Assembly (NCBI GenBank): GCA_028583605.1
Contig: CM053328.1
Coordinates: forward strand, 29,991,578-30,055,577
Direction: 5' to 3'
From: Dastarcus helophoroides
Lineage: Eukaryota; Arthropoda; Insecta; Coleoptera; Bothrideridae
DNA length: 64,000 bases
Position numbers and translations under genes: made by a program. Positions 24,241 through 36,745 of the stretch are shown piece after piece. The stretch's first letter is position 1; every line of letters begins with the position of its first letter. A model generated the notes under the pieces. The model was given only the letters and a program-made list of their open reading frames with translations. It was not told where the DNA came from and made no database searches.

Positions 24241-27200
24241 TCTTCAATCTCCTTGAAATTTTGACTTTTTTTTGACTTTTCTTCTGGAATATTTGACATT
24301 CTTTAGATTTAAAAGTCCAAATTTTCAAAAGTATAATTTTTTTAAAAACGTTAAAAATTGCAAAAAATATAAAAGTAGAAATTTTGCGAAAAAATTGAAA
24401 TTTCGAAAAATTCAAATGTTTCAAAAAGAGGTCCAAATTTTCAAAAAGGTTCAAATGTTTAAGTCAATTTTTGAAAAAAGTCGAAATTTCCACAAAAAGT
24501 TGAAATCTCGAAAAAATTGACATTTTTAAAAAATAGTTAATTGTAGGAAAAGATCTAAATTGTAAAAAAAACAAAATTTTCAAAAAAGTCGAAATATTCA
24601 ATATAATTAAAAATTTTGAGAAATTTTTAATAAAGTCTACATTTAAAAAAAATCGAAAGTTTTAATCAAAAAAGTCGACCTTATAGGAAAATTTCGAAAT
24701 TTTGGAAAAAGAATGTTTTGAAAAATTAATATGTTATAATTTCTAAATTTTCAAAAAAGTCGCAATTTCCAGTAATAAACCGAAATTTAAAAAGAATTTT
24801 CAACGGGGAATTTTTCACAAAGGCCAAATTTTTGAGAAATTCTAATTTCTCGAAAACAGGCCCAGTTTGCAAAAAAATTAAAATGTGTCAATATTTTTAA
24901 AATACTTTAAAATTCCAGAAAAAGTTGAATTTCATAAAAACTTAAGACATGTTTAAAAAGTGGTCAAAACATCATGAAAAGAACTGAATTTAAAAAAAAT
25001 CAAATTCACAAAAAAGTCGACATTTTGAACAGAACCCACGTAGCAAAGCCATGGATATGGATATATTATAGATATACATCTAATATTTATTTACAAATGA
25101 ATATTAGTGGTATATCCAAAGCATATCCATATCCATGGTTTGCTATGTGGCAAATTGTATTAAAAAATAGTCAAAATATTTTAAGCATTTTAAATTTTCG
25201 CAAAAATTTTCAATAAGAGTTAAAAAAAACGGAAATTTTGGATACTTTTAATTTATTTGGTCTTAATTTTAAAGAAAGTCGAGGTTTTCAGTAAAAAGTT
25301 TTCAAAAACCTGTATTTTTTTATATTTTTAAGAAAAAGTTTATTGAAGTTGGATTTTTCAAATAAATGATTCAAATTATCAACAAAAAGTAATTTTTTAA
25401 AAGTTTTGTTTACAAAAAGACGAATTTGGAGAAAAAGTCGGACAGTAAAAAAATATATATTTTGAAACGAACACAAATTTTCAGTCAGAATTTCAAGAAA
25501 GACCAAATTTTGAAAGAAAAAAACGTCCATTTTGTTATCTGAATTTGCAAAATAGTCTAAATTCTTAGAAAAAGACAAAATTTTCAGAATATTCGAAATG
25601 TTCAAAAAAAAGGTATTTTTGTGATTTTTTTTTAAATAGTCAACATTTTCAAAGAAACCAAATTTTTCGGAAAAAATCAAATTATCAGTCAGAATTTCAA
25701 GAAAAGACCTAAATTTTAAACAAAGTGTCAACTTTATTATCTGAATTTGCAAACAGATCGAAATTTTTAAAAAAAGGTGAACATTTTCAGGATATTTGAT
25801 TTCAAAGAAAATATTTTTGTAATTTTTTGAAAAATAGTCAAAATGTTCAAAAAAGCCGAATTTTAAAAAAAAAATTGCAAATTTTCAGCTGACATCGAAA
25901 TTTTTCAACATTTCTTTTAGAGTTAAAAATTGCAAAAAAAATATGAAAGTGGAAATATTGAGAAAAAGTTGAAATTTCGAAAAATTTGAATTTTTCAAAA
26001 AAAGTTCCAAATTTCAAAAAGGTTCAAATTTTTCAGTTAATATTAGAAAAAAGTCGAAATTTCCACAAAAAGTTGAAATCTCGAAAAAGTTGACTTTTTC
26101 AGAAAATAGTTAAAATCGCAGGAAAAGGACCTAAATTCTAGAAAAAACCAAATTTTCCAAAAAGTCGAAATATTCAATATAATTAAAAATTTTGAAAAAT
26201 TTTTAGTAAGGTCAAAATCTTAAACAAAATCGAAATTCTCAATCAAAAAGTCGACATTATGAGAAAAATTCAAAATTTTGAAGAAACAAATTTTTGAAAA
26301 ATTAAAAAATTTTTTCAAAAAAGTCGCAATTTCCAGTGATAAATCGAAATCGAAAACGTGAAATTTTTCTAAAAAGTTAAAAATTACAGACAAATCTAAA
26401 TTTCAAGAACAATTTGAAATTTGGAGAGAAATTTGAAATTTTGAAAAAAAGTTGAATTTTTGAAAAACTTTCTTTTTTTGAAAAAGGCCCAATTTACAAA
26501 AAATATTTAAATGTGTCAATATTTTTAAAAATACTTCAAAATTCCAGAAAAGATGAATTTTATAAAAACTAAGGACATGTTTAAAAAGTGGTCAAAACAT
26601 CACAAAAAAAACTAAATTTTGGAAAAATCAGATTTAAAATCAGACATTTTGAACATAAGTAAAAATTTTGAACAAAAGTGCAAATTTTATTTAGAAAAAT
26701 TCAAAATATTTTAAGCATTTTAAATTTGTGCAAAAATTTTCGGTTAGAGTTTAAAAACAAGGGAATTTTGGATTGTTTTAATTTTTTGGTCTTACTTTTA
26801 AAGAAAGTCGAGATTTTTAGTAAAAAGTTTTCAAAAACGTATATTTTTTTATATTCTTAAGAAAAAGATGATTAAAGCTGAATTTTTTAAACAAATGGTT
26901 CAAATTTTAAACAAAAAGTAATTTTTTAAAAGTTTCAATTCACAAAAAGACGAATCTGGAGAAAAATTCGGAAAGTAAAAAATATATAATTTGAAACAAA
27001 TACAAATTTTCGGTCAGAATTTCAAGAAAGACTAAATTTTGAAAAAAAAAATGTAATTTTGTTATCTGAATTTGCAAAATAGTCTAAATTCTTAGAAAAA
27101 GACAAAATTTTCAAAATATTGGAAATGTTCAAAAAAAAGCATTTTGTGTTTTCTTAAAAAATAGTCAACATTTTTAAAGAAACAAAATTTCCGGAAAAAA

Positions 27201-28200
27201 TTCAAATTGTCAGTCAGAATTTTAAGAAAAGGCATCAATTTTGAACAAAGTGTTAACTTTATTATCTGAATTTGCAAAAAGATCGAAATTTTTTAAAAAC
27301 AGGTGGAAAATTTTCAGAATATTCGTTTTTTAAAAAACTATTTTTGTAATTTTTTAAGAAATAGTCAAAATTTTCAAAAAAGCCGAATTTTTGAAAAAAA
27401 ATCCAAATTTTCAGCAGAGATTGAAATTTTTCATAAAAAGTCAAAAATTACCAGAAGGTTGAAATCTTTATATAAAAGTCGAAGTTTTGAGAAATAAAAT
27501 TATTAAATTTCAGGAAAATCGAAATATTTGAACAAAAGTCTATGTATTTTTTATATCTTTAAGAAAAATTTAATTGAAGCTAAATTTTTCACATAAATGG
27601 TTTAAATTTTCAACAAAAATTATTTTTTTACAAAAGTTTTAATGCAAAAACGCCAAATTTGGAGAAAAAGTCGGAAGGTAAAAAAAATATATATTTTGAA
27701 ACGAATTTTCGGTCAGAATTTCAACAAAAAGACTAAATTAAAAAAATGTCAATTTTGTTACCTGAATTTGCAAAAAGTTGGAATTTGTAAAATAAAAAAA
27801 AAAATTTCAGAATATTCGAAATCTTCAAAAAAAAAGAATTTTTATAATTTTTTAAAAAATAGTCAACATTTTCAAAGTAAAGAAAAGGCCTAAATTTTTA
27901 AAAAAGTGTCAACTTTATAATCTCAATTTGCAAAAAGATCAAGATTTTTAAAAAAAGGTGGAAATTTTCATAATCTTCGTTTTCAAAAAAATATTTTTGT
28001 AATTTTTAGAGAAATAGTCAAAATGTTCAAAAAAAGCCGAATTTTTCAAAAAAATTCCAAATTTTCAGCAGAGATCGAAATTTTGCAAAAAAAAGTCAAA
28101 ATTTACAAAAAAGTCGAAATTTCTAAATAAAAGTCGAAATTTTGAGAAATAAAATTATTTTAATTCAAGAAAACCTAAATATTTGAAAAAAGTCAAAAAA
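24240..28200. repeat. Higher-order tandem repeat, unit about 1.55 kb, 2.5 copies
   Basis: A-rich, reverse-orientation satellite (GTCGAAATTTCCACAAAAAG) arranged in long units. Marker words recur in order. TTTCCACAAAAAGTTGAAAT lies near 24488 and 26060. GTCGAAATATTCAATATAAT lies near 24589 and 26166. ATATTTTAAGCATTTTAAAT lies near 25175 and 26707. TTATCTGAATTTGCAAAATA lies near 25537 and 27062, and a third diverged match (TTACCTGAATTTGCAAAAAG) near 27758. The first unit carries a 115-bp hairpin insertion at 25036-25150. Frames within are low-complexity shadows. Confidence 0.75.
25036..25150. repeat. 115-bp hairpin (MITE-like)
   Basis: CCACGTAGCAAAGCCATGGA, then TATGGATATATTATAGATAT, pairs with the right half ending ATATCCATATCCATGGTTTG, CTATGTGG. 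The stem is about 45 bp with few mismatches. It is absent from the parallel position of the second tandem unit, so it is an insertion. It could be a tiny MITE; a pre-miRNA-like transcript is conceivable but unsupported. Confidence 0.7.
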
Positions 28201-30789
28201 TGTTCATAAAATCACAATTTTCAAAAGTATAACTTTTTTAAAAATCTTTTTAATAGTTTCTTTTTAAATAGATCTGATTACTTTTGAAATGTCGAGGCTA
28301 AACTTCTAATTAAAAGTCGATTTGAAAAAAGAAAGATGGAATTCCATTAACAAATATCGAAATTTTTAAAAGGTTAAGATTTTCAAAAGGGTTAGAATTT
28401 CGAGAAAAAATGGTTGACATTTTAAGAAAAAGTCAAACTTTTGAAAAAGAAAATATTGAATACGGTTAAATTTTGAAATGTCTAAATTTTTCAAAAGAAT
28501 CGAAATTCTCAATAATAAATTGAAATTTAAAACGTCAGACTTTTCAAAAAAGTTAAACTTTGAGGGGTGAAACCTTCTTGGACTTAATCACAAGCCACAG
28601 TGTTTAGTTCAGTGCTTTTTTGAAAAAATTGTAAAATTTTGATCGTAGGCATTACCAATATCAATAAATAGTAGTCGCAGCTGTTGCGTGAAGAAAAGAG
28701 GTATTAAAATAAAATGAATATGGAGATTTACATGTTGTAAGGGAAGGCTATTTCCTAGCTTCCATGAAGAGCACGCCACAGAGTACTCCTTTGAAATTTC
28801 TACGAGGCAGTTAAGTATAACTGAAGCAACACTTCTGGTGAAAATTTGTTCCTGATGATTTTAATGAAATGTTTTTATCCTCATTTGAAAAAACATGGAA
28901 GGTTATGTAAATGCATAAAATTTCACCAAAAACTAATGTTGAACTGGAAAGTAATAGAACTCTAAAATTTTTAACAGAAAAAGCGATTTCTAGTGATTTT
29001 AAAATAAGATAAAAATTTAGTTAAATGATTCATTTTTATTTTGGTATGTATAACAGAAAAAATTAAACGAATAATCAAAACTTACCTAATGCTATTATAA
29101 TTCGAAACAGGGATTGCTATTTTTATGTCTATATTTTTGAAATAATATGCACCAAGAAATTTTAGTTCAGACAAATTCTTCATAATAATTATAAGAAAAT
29201 TTAATTTTAATACTTCTGATTTATAGCAATAAATTATATTGAATGGTTTTCTAAACACTTATTAAATGTTTCATATTGAACCCAATTTATTTAAATTTAT
29301 GATGCATATAATGCATATTAATGTGCATATAATTAAAACTACGATGCATATTTTGTTCAAAATCTACATATAATATGCGCATATTTTGTTTAAAAAGCTG
29401 TGCATGTAATCCACTCTCTAGTTATAATGATAAATTTGTCCTGATTTGGCTTAGTTTAGCGCAGCATATAAAAAAAAAATTAGGCCCCTTTTTTCATTTC
29501 TCCATTCAGCGCATGGATTTTTTTTCTTAGGAAGAAAGACATTATGCAGCAGGTCGACACATTTTTAGTTTAACGTAACTTACAAGTTTACAACTAACTT
29601 TGAATGTTTTCATTTCCAATGATAAGAATATAATCCGTTACATTGCAAATCGCAACTCAATTTTCAAATTGAATATTTAGCAAAATAGAGAAGTAGCGGA
29701 GGGATAAAATGATTACAATGAATTATCGTGCATTTCAATTAGATAGAACAAATAAAGCTTGCGTTTTCGGATTGGCATTTTACCTCGAATTCGTTCAATG
29801 CAGCAAATTTGCCTCGCCATTGAGCAAGCCAATTTGCATTTTATTTCCTTAATGCATCAAACATTACCATTAATTTCTATTATCCAAATAATAAATGGTT
29901 AACTGTTGCATATTTAAACAAATTCATCAGAACGTAATGTTTATACGTTATTTACAAACCAAAGTAGATTTCTTTATAATTTACTAACAAGCAAATATTG
30001 GTGCAAAGAATTATTAAACCTCAAGAGGTACATCAATACAATAGATGGTTAACAAACACTGTTCTATTGAATTAGTTACAGTTATTAGTATCAGCAATCG
30101 TAACTTGTATGGATGGTGGTTGAATTGAAAGACTTATACGCTGGTGTATGTTCTAGACTTCTCTAGGAATCGAATATTTTGAAACGGGTGATCTACATAA
30201 ATAGGCGGGGGTCGCCTCTAAGTAAATTTAGTTGCACAGGGTATTTCTCTCATAATGTCATTCATTTTAAGCGAAAATGGAGAACCATTACGTTTACACT
30301 GAAAAAAGGGAAAAGAGTAATAATAAAATTATAATTTAAAGCCTTTTTCGGGCTATCACTGAGTTCAGCCGACTTGAAGATCGCTAAATAAGAAGAAGAA
30401 TACGACAGTTACGCCACAATTTATAATCAACAATTGGGAGGATCGAAACATTGCTTAGGTTAGTGCTTGAAAGATGAAAACATGCAAGTCATGATACTTT
30501 TGGCTTCTGGGACACGAAATAGTAGAAGATAATTAACTTTTTCGCACAAAAATCGATCGGCAGCGATAACGAAATGCAAAAGAAAACTAATGTAAAATTG
30601 CAAAGAAAGGTGGGCGATAGTGTTAATAAACTTGCTATTACTTAAGAGGACATTTTCCGAACAATCATTTTTAATTTTTTGTGAACCTATGAGAAAAACG
30701 AGTGAATGCCATGAAATTTAAACTTTTTTTCATATTTTAGCCCAAGAAATACAAGCCTAAATATTCTTTCAACATTAATGCTAAATGTG
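28200..30789. other. Intergenic AT-rich stretch
   Basis: Satellite units fade out by about 28560. A dispersed repeat with TGCATATTTTGTTCAAAATC ends near 29424 and resembles the one at 10.25-10.37 kb. No gene or RNA recognised from 28.6 to 30.8 kb. Confidence 0.4.
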
Positions 30790-31560
30790 CCTGAACCTAA
30801 ATGTAAGTATTAAGTTAGATAAATACTCAACAATCTTCCAAGCCGAGATGTTGGGACTATTATATAGCAGCCGAACAAATGACAGCAACTGAACATTACA
30901 GGAAAATATATCCAAATAAAGAAGGACAGCCAGGCAGCCCTTAAGGCCCTGAGTGAATGTGAAAACAAACTCAGTGCTGGTATGGAACTGCCACCTAGCT
31001 TTAGAATGTCTCTCACAAGAGAATGCAATCGATCTAATATGGATCAAAGAACATTCTGGGAAAAAACGGAAATCGAATGCGCTGACAAACTGGCGAGCAA
31101 GGGTTCGGAGGGACAATTCGTTGGGCCAACCCTTACCCTGACGAGATCAACCGTAAGATCCCTACTTAACGAAGAAATTTATCGTAAACACAAAGCCATA
31201 TGGGCATGAATAACAACATACCGACAAACTCGCGCATTCATTAGAATGCCGTGCAGGGAAAGGGCAAAAATATGTAGGGATTTGGACAGGATCATTGTCG
31301 ATTAAACAAACACATCCACAGAATGGGAATTATAAACGACCCGAGTTGTAGAGGGTGTTTAGAAAAAGATGGGAGTGTCAAGCACGTGATGCCCGGCACT
31401 AGCATCAATCAGAGGATCCACGCTGGGGGACTTCTGGCCTAGTATGGTCGGTTTGAGAGAGGCGCATCCAAGGGGACGTTCTTCAGTTTTCTCGACAAGG
31501 TTGGGCGGCTGAATGAATGACCAAGGACACTTCAATCACGGGGATAGCACAATGAGCCAG
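30790..31560 (+). pseudogene. LINE RNase H and C-terminal zinc-knuckle relic
   Basis: Pieces in shifting frames follow the RNase H fold: TIFQAEMLGLL (first acidic residue region), KDSQAALKALSECENKLSAG (second), NAIDLIWIKEHSGKKRKS (WVPGHSG-type motif, altered) and SKGSEGQFVGPTLTLTRSTV. The tail HIHRMGIINDPSCRGCLEKD then GSVKHVM follows. This is the C-terminus of an I/R1/LOA-group LINE with RNase H. Stops and frameshifts throughout make it dead. Confidence 0.75.
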
Positions 31561-32030
31561 AAAAGGGTGGCCTAAGTGCTGGCCTAAACTTTAGGCAACC
31601 CAAAACAAATCCAGAACATTAATGTTAAATGTCCTAATATTCTAATAGTTCTATAATAACTCTAGAACATGCATAGATGTTAATTTTTATTATTTTTTTT
31701 TTTTTTTCGACACCTAAGCGAGAAACGACAAAAATTGAAAAATACGTAAAAATGTTGTTACTTCGTTAAGAAAGTCAATATTACAGAAAATTTAAAAATG
31801 CCTTTTTATGCAAAAAAACGTAACCTAACGTGCCCTGCTGGACACCTTTACCATTGCTAGATCAAACGATCTGTATGATATTTCAAACCAAATTGTATCT
31901 ACAAATTAAAATCAATACAGCTTTTGTTGAAGTGAAAACTTCTTTAGGCGCGTTGAGAAATTTTTGATAAGGCGAAAACTTATGGTTTCGCGCCAACTTC
32001 ATGCTAATTTGCCTTATCAATATGCTTTAG
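31561..32030. other. Intergenic stretch
   Basis: AT-rich sequence with a T-run at 31690-31708. Nothing recognisable. Confidence 0.4.
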
Positions 32031-32034
32031 TGTT

Positions 32035-32185
32035 ATCGGTATTAGGTAGCTGTGGGTAAGACGTGTAATACAATTAAAAAACGCGTGATCAGCACTGAGG
32101 TTTGAACCCACGACTTACCAGGCGAGATCGAGAAGAAGTAGTCGCCTTACCCAATGTGCCATACTGTCTCTGTTGACAAATGTAA
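32035..32185 (-). mobile_element. tRNA-derived SINE (or tRNA relic)
   Basis: On the minus strand TGGCACATTGGGTAAGGCGA (32142-32161) fits the tRNA A box, and GTGGGTTCAAACCTC (32097-32111) fits the B box, at tRNA-like spacing. The segment between does not fold into an obvious full cloverleaf, and sequence continues past the T-arm into a T-rich tail. A SINE head is therefore more likely than a working tRNA gene. Confidence 0.6.
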
Positions 32186-32364
32186 ATTTTGACACTTTAA
32201 ACGTATCTGCTCTATAAGTTAAATTGTGTACTGTATTCTGGTTTAAATTGCGTTTTGGTTTGATTATTATTTTTATCGTATCATTGAAAATAAAGTGTCC
32301 TTAAAATTAAATCTTTATTGATAATTATTAACCTCATAATATTTAGCAGCCTCATAATAACTTA

Positions 32365-35300
32365 CAAGGAAAGTACCCGAGGTGTACCCCACCGATTTTT
32401 TTCATTTTGCGATATGTTATAGTACATAACAAAATATTGGACACGTATTTTTTTTTAGATGCTAACTCGGCGATTTAAGTGGTGAAACCACCCTTAAATT
32501 TAACCCCAAAAAACAGTTTTTCTTTAATAACTCAAGTATTAATTGGAACTTTTTGATGAAACAAACGCTTTGTTATTTCCCATAAAAAAGTGCTTTTAAT
32601 AACATATTGGTTGTGTTAAAAAGTTGCAACCCCTAATTTTTATAGGGGTGAATTTCATTTTTTTCTTATATATCAACTTTTGAACAACTGAATTTTCCCA
32701 AATTTAACAATTTTATTAAGAAAACTAAAAAATAAAATTGACCTGTCTCGGGGTTTTGCAAAAAAAATTCTTGAAAGTAATGATTTACCCCTTGAGTAAT
32801 TTTTTTTCTGTACAGTGATGTGGAAAGTAAAACACAACATATGTTTTCAATGTTATTTCTATAATGATTATTTTGACATATATTTTGCATTAACAGTGAA
32901 ACAACGTAACACCCCTATTTTTATGACCCTTGAAGAACCCCTATGGATTTGTCCACTATTAGATTGCGAATCAAAACATTTAGTTTTTCACCTTTAACTT
33001 ATTATATGTTGATATTTCATCAAAGTAATGTATCAACAATTTTTTTAGATGCTAAATTTGTGATTTAGGTGGTGAACTCCCCACCCCCTAAAGATAACCC
33101 CAAAAACAGTTTTTCTTTAATATCTCAAGAATAAATTGAAATTTTTGGGTAAAACCATTGTTACGTTATTTCCCATAAAAATGTACTTCTAAAAACGTAT
33201 CAGTTATGCCAAAGGGTTGCAACCCCTAATTTGTATAGGGGTGGGTTTAATTTTTTTCTTTTATACCAACTTTTAAATCTTTGAATTTTATGGAATTTGG
33301 CCATGTTATTAGGAAAATTAAAAAATAAAATTGACTTGTCTCGGGATTTTACAAAAACAAAAGCATTGGAAAGGGTGATTTACCTCTAGAGTCATTTTTT
33401 GTTGTAGAATGATATGAATAATTAAACACAACATATGGTTTTAATTTTATTGCTATAATGCTTTTTCTGACATATATTTTGCAGTAAAAGTGAAATAATA
33501 TTAAACTTTTACCTTTATAAGGGTTGGCGATGGATTGATCATTATCAGATTGCGGGGTAAAACATCCATTTTTTCACCTTCTACTTATTCTATGTCGATA
33601 TTTCAACAATATAATATGTCAACAATTGACTTTTAATTTGAAAATACTTATTATTTAGGGTCTCACCCCTAAAATTTATATTTTCGCTTGAATGGAAAGA
33701 AATGTTCTTTACGGAACAAAGTCTTGAAACATTATATTGTGCTGAAAAAAAATCTACATTTACCGATCATTTTAGTCAATACAGCAATATTATTAAGAAA
33801 ATTAAAAACCAGAGTTGACCTCTTTCGGTTTTGTAAAAAAACTCATCCCAAGTGGTGATTTACCCCAAAAGTTAATTTTTTATTTGCAGTAATATAGAAA
33901 ATTAATCGCAACATATGTTATTGTTGAAACGTTTACTGTGAGATACATTTTGCATCAGAAGTGAAATACCATAAAACTTTAATTTTAAGAGGTTTGGAAA
34001 TCATGTGGAGTTGATCATTATAAAATTATGCCTAAATTATTGTTATTGCATTTTTATATACTTTATTGTAATGTATCATTTTTCCAGATATGTGCAAAAG
34101 AGACTCTTTTTTCTTCTTTCTTCTTGTTGGATATTTCTTCACTTCACTTTCTTTTCTTTTTTCACTTTCTTTACTTGCGTACAGAAAAAAAAATCAATAA
34201 CTATGGAAAAAAAATCTATTACAAAAGGCAAATGTGACATATTTGTGGCACATATGCATAGGTTAAAATATATTTGATTGTATAAATTTTAAATACATTT
34301 AAAAATGATTAAATTTTATTTTCTTGACGAATATTAGCAAAATTCAAAAAAGCCCAAATCTGCTGAATAGAGAATTAAAAACCATTTTAAATGAGATATC
34401 ACACGCATCCTTGTTCAATTTAAAAATTTCAAAGGGGTAATTGTAACTCAAGGTGGGTTGAAGGGAGAGGGATATAATTATGCCTTAAAAGTGTCATTTG
34501 ATAATCTCAAATTTCGTAGATAATGAATTTACTTGGGTTACTTTCGGGCCCCACGGTATGTATTTAATCCAAAACTGGAAGAGATCAACTTTGGTTTTTA
34601 ATTTTCTTAATAATACTGCTACATTGTCTGAAATGATCGGCAAATGTAGATTTTTTCTGCATATTTCTTTACATTAAAGTGAAAATAGAAATTTTAGGGG
34701 TGAGACTCTAAACAATAAGTAATTTCAAATTAAAACCTAATTGTTGGCATATTATATTGATGAAATATCGTAAAATAAGTAGAAGGTGAAAAAATGAATG
34801 CTTTAACTCGCAATCTGGTAATGCTCAATCCCATCGCGAACCCTTATAAAGGTAAAAGTTTAATATTATTTCACTTTTACCCCAAAATATATGTCAGAAA
34901 AAGCATTATAGCAATAAAATTAAAACCATATGTTGTGTTTAATTTTTCATATCATTCTACAGAAAAAAAATGACTCTAGGGGTAAATCACCCTTTCCAAT
35001 GCTTTTTTTTGTAAAATCCCGAGACAGGTCAATTTTATTTTTTTGGTTGCTTAATAAAATTGTTAAATTTGGTAAAATTCAGTTGTTCAAAAGTTGATAT
35101 ATATAAAAAAAAATTAAACTCACTCCCATAAAAATTAGGGGTTGGAACTTTTTAGCATAACCAATATGTTATTAGGAGCACTTTTTTATGGAAAATAACA
35201 AAGCGTTTGTTTCATTAAAAAATTCTAATTAATTCTTGAGTTATTAAAGAAAAACTGTTTTTTGGGGTTAACTTTAAGGGGTGGTTTCACCACTTAAATC

Positions 35301-35406
35301 GCCGAGTTAGCATCTAAAAAAAATACGTGTCCAATATTTTGTTATGTACTATAACATATCACCAAATAAAAAAAATCGGTGGGGTACACCTCGGGTACTT
35401 TCCTTG
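32365..35406. mobile_element. 3.04-kb fold-back element with TTA duplication
   Basis: TTA flanks both sides (32362-32364 and 35407-35409). The left end CAAGGAAAGTACCCGAGGTG is the exact reverse complement of the right end CACCTCGGGTACTTTCCTTG. The right arm (about 34540-35406) matches the left arm (32365-about 33830) almost throughout, but the left arm holds an extra internal duplication of about 0.6 kb. Examples are AACCCCAAAAAACAGTTTTT at 32502 against AACCCCAAAAACAGTTTTTC at 33096, and two copies of a TTGCAACCCCTAATTT block. No transposase frame is visible; 34005-34277 is a low-complexity frame in the loop. A 3-bp TWA-type duplication is typical of PIF/Harbinger, so mobilisation by such a transposase is a reasonable guess. 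Confidence 0.8.
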
Positions 35407-36111
35407 TTAGTAGCACATAATACGTTAGTTACAATTATAATAAGTTAGTTACCTATCATAATATCCTAAATTCAAATTTCATTTTAAAAGTTTGTTGATT
35501 TTTTTTATGTCATCGTTGTCAGTGATACGATAGAGCTTTGAATGCAACTCGATTATTAGCGATTCAAACAAGCTCGGACGTGGCCAGATGACTTGGCTAA
35601 CGCCTCGTCGCCTGGTAACCTCCTCGATTATTATAAATCCATAACAATTTCGTTACATTAATAGCTATAATTGTTTAATTAATACAATAACTGTGCAGCA
35701 CAGCAGTGAGTATGTTGTTTTTTTTTATAGAAAAATGAACAATAAAAACAAAGCATCTATTTTCAATATTCGTGTCAATAGGCCATATTTATAAAAATAA
35801 GTACTAGCTTTTACTTCGCACAAGTAAAGGAAATACTTCAGATGTTATACATAAAAAAAGTGTAGAAAAAGGGTTTGCTTCACCATTGAAAGTTTTGCTT
35901 TAAAGTAAAAGGTTTTACTTTGTTCATATTTATAAAAAAAGCTTTTACTCGAAGGATTTGTTTAACTAAAATGCATCTACTAAGAACCTAACTTTTCTCT
36001 ATACATCAAGTTATTTGTCTGTTTATTAGTTATGTCAATTTATGGTTGTAATTGAGTGTTTGCAATGGCTGACGTGGTGAATTTAAATGCAATAAGAAGT
36101 TATAAACCAAG

Positions 36112-36222
36112 AACTGAAATACAAATATTGTCCCCTGAAACCAAGAAAGATTAAAAAACACAACAAAGGTTGCATACAAACGTTTCGATAGCCAAGCTAT
36201 CATCTTCAGAGAGATACTAAAA
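36112..36222 (-). mobile_element. Hammerhead-type repeat inside first Harbinger copy
   Basis: AACTGAAATACAAATATTGT, CCCCTGAAACCAAGAAAGAT and ACACAACAAAGGTTGC lead to a core. On the minus strand the core reads TCTCTCTGAAGATGATAGCT, TGGCTATCGAAACG. Stem II (GATAGC with GCTATC) is a perfect six-pair helix here, where other copies have a G-U pair. The segment after GAAACG has diverged (TTTGTATGC), so stem III and the cleavage side are lost. Confidence 0.7.
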
Positions 36223-36390
36223 AAAACAAGAACTATTTCTTCGTCAATCAGACTTCAAAACGTTATTTACCTTTGAAGAGGTCTATTTTGTAAAGTTAGT
36301 GGACCATATTCTAGGAGATAATTAAAAAACTCGTGGGCATCTCTGTCTAATATGCATAAAATAAAAATATGCTCGTGTTATTACACACAC

Positions 36391-36745
36391 CCTGGATTTC
36401 AAAGCAGAACTGCTAAAGAATTGGGATGCCTTCAACCTACAGTATCCAGACTATTTCACAAAGTATTGGAATATATGTAGAAAAGGCTCATCAATAGATT
36501 CGGTTTCCAAGGATAGAAAATGGTGACCAAAGAAAATGGCTGGGCAAATTTTCTTTTCCAAGAGCTATTGGAGATCTTAATTATACATATGTTTATTTTG
36601 AAGAGCCAGCCAAAGTTTCCATATGAATATTTAAATAATAAAGATTTTACAAAGTTGTAATTTCCAAGTTACATGCAATCCAAAGCGTGCTGTAGCTAGT
36701 AATGACGCAAGATGGCCTGCATCAGATTATAAAGAGGATAAGAAA
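36391..36745 (+). pseudogene. Harbinger transposase relic, first copy
   Basis: Translates in pieces to GFQSRTAKELGCLQPTVSRL then FHKVLEYM (the helix-turn-helix region before the nuclease). Diverged pieces corresponding to the IGxxDCTHV and YxNRKG region of HARBI1-like DDE nucleases follow (EYLNNKDFTKL). Stops and frame changes interrupt it. The acidic triad cannot be assembled. Confidence 0.65.

Noticed and set aside
25036..25150. Hairpin considered as a microRNA gene
   Set aside because: Near-perfect long stem and insertion in a repeat fit a MITE better; there is no expression or conservation evidence.
24173..27893. Frames of 60-154 codons in the tandem block
   Set aside because: Low-complexity translations of AAATTT-type units; similar frames recur in each tandem unit because the DNA repeats.
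34005..34277. 90-codon frame in the loop of the 3-kb fold-back element considered as a transposase
   Set aside because: Hydrophobic, F and K-rich low-complexity sequence with no DDE or other catalytic motif, and too short.
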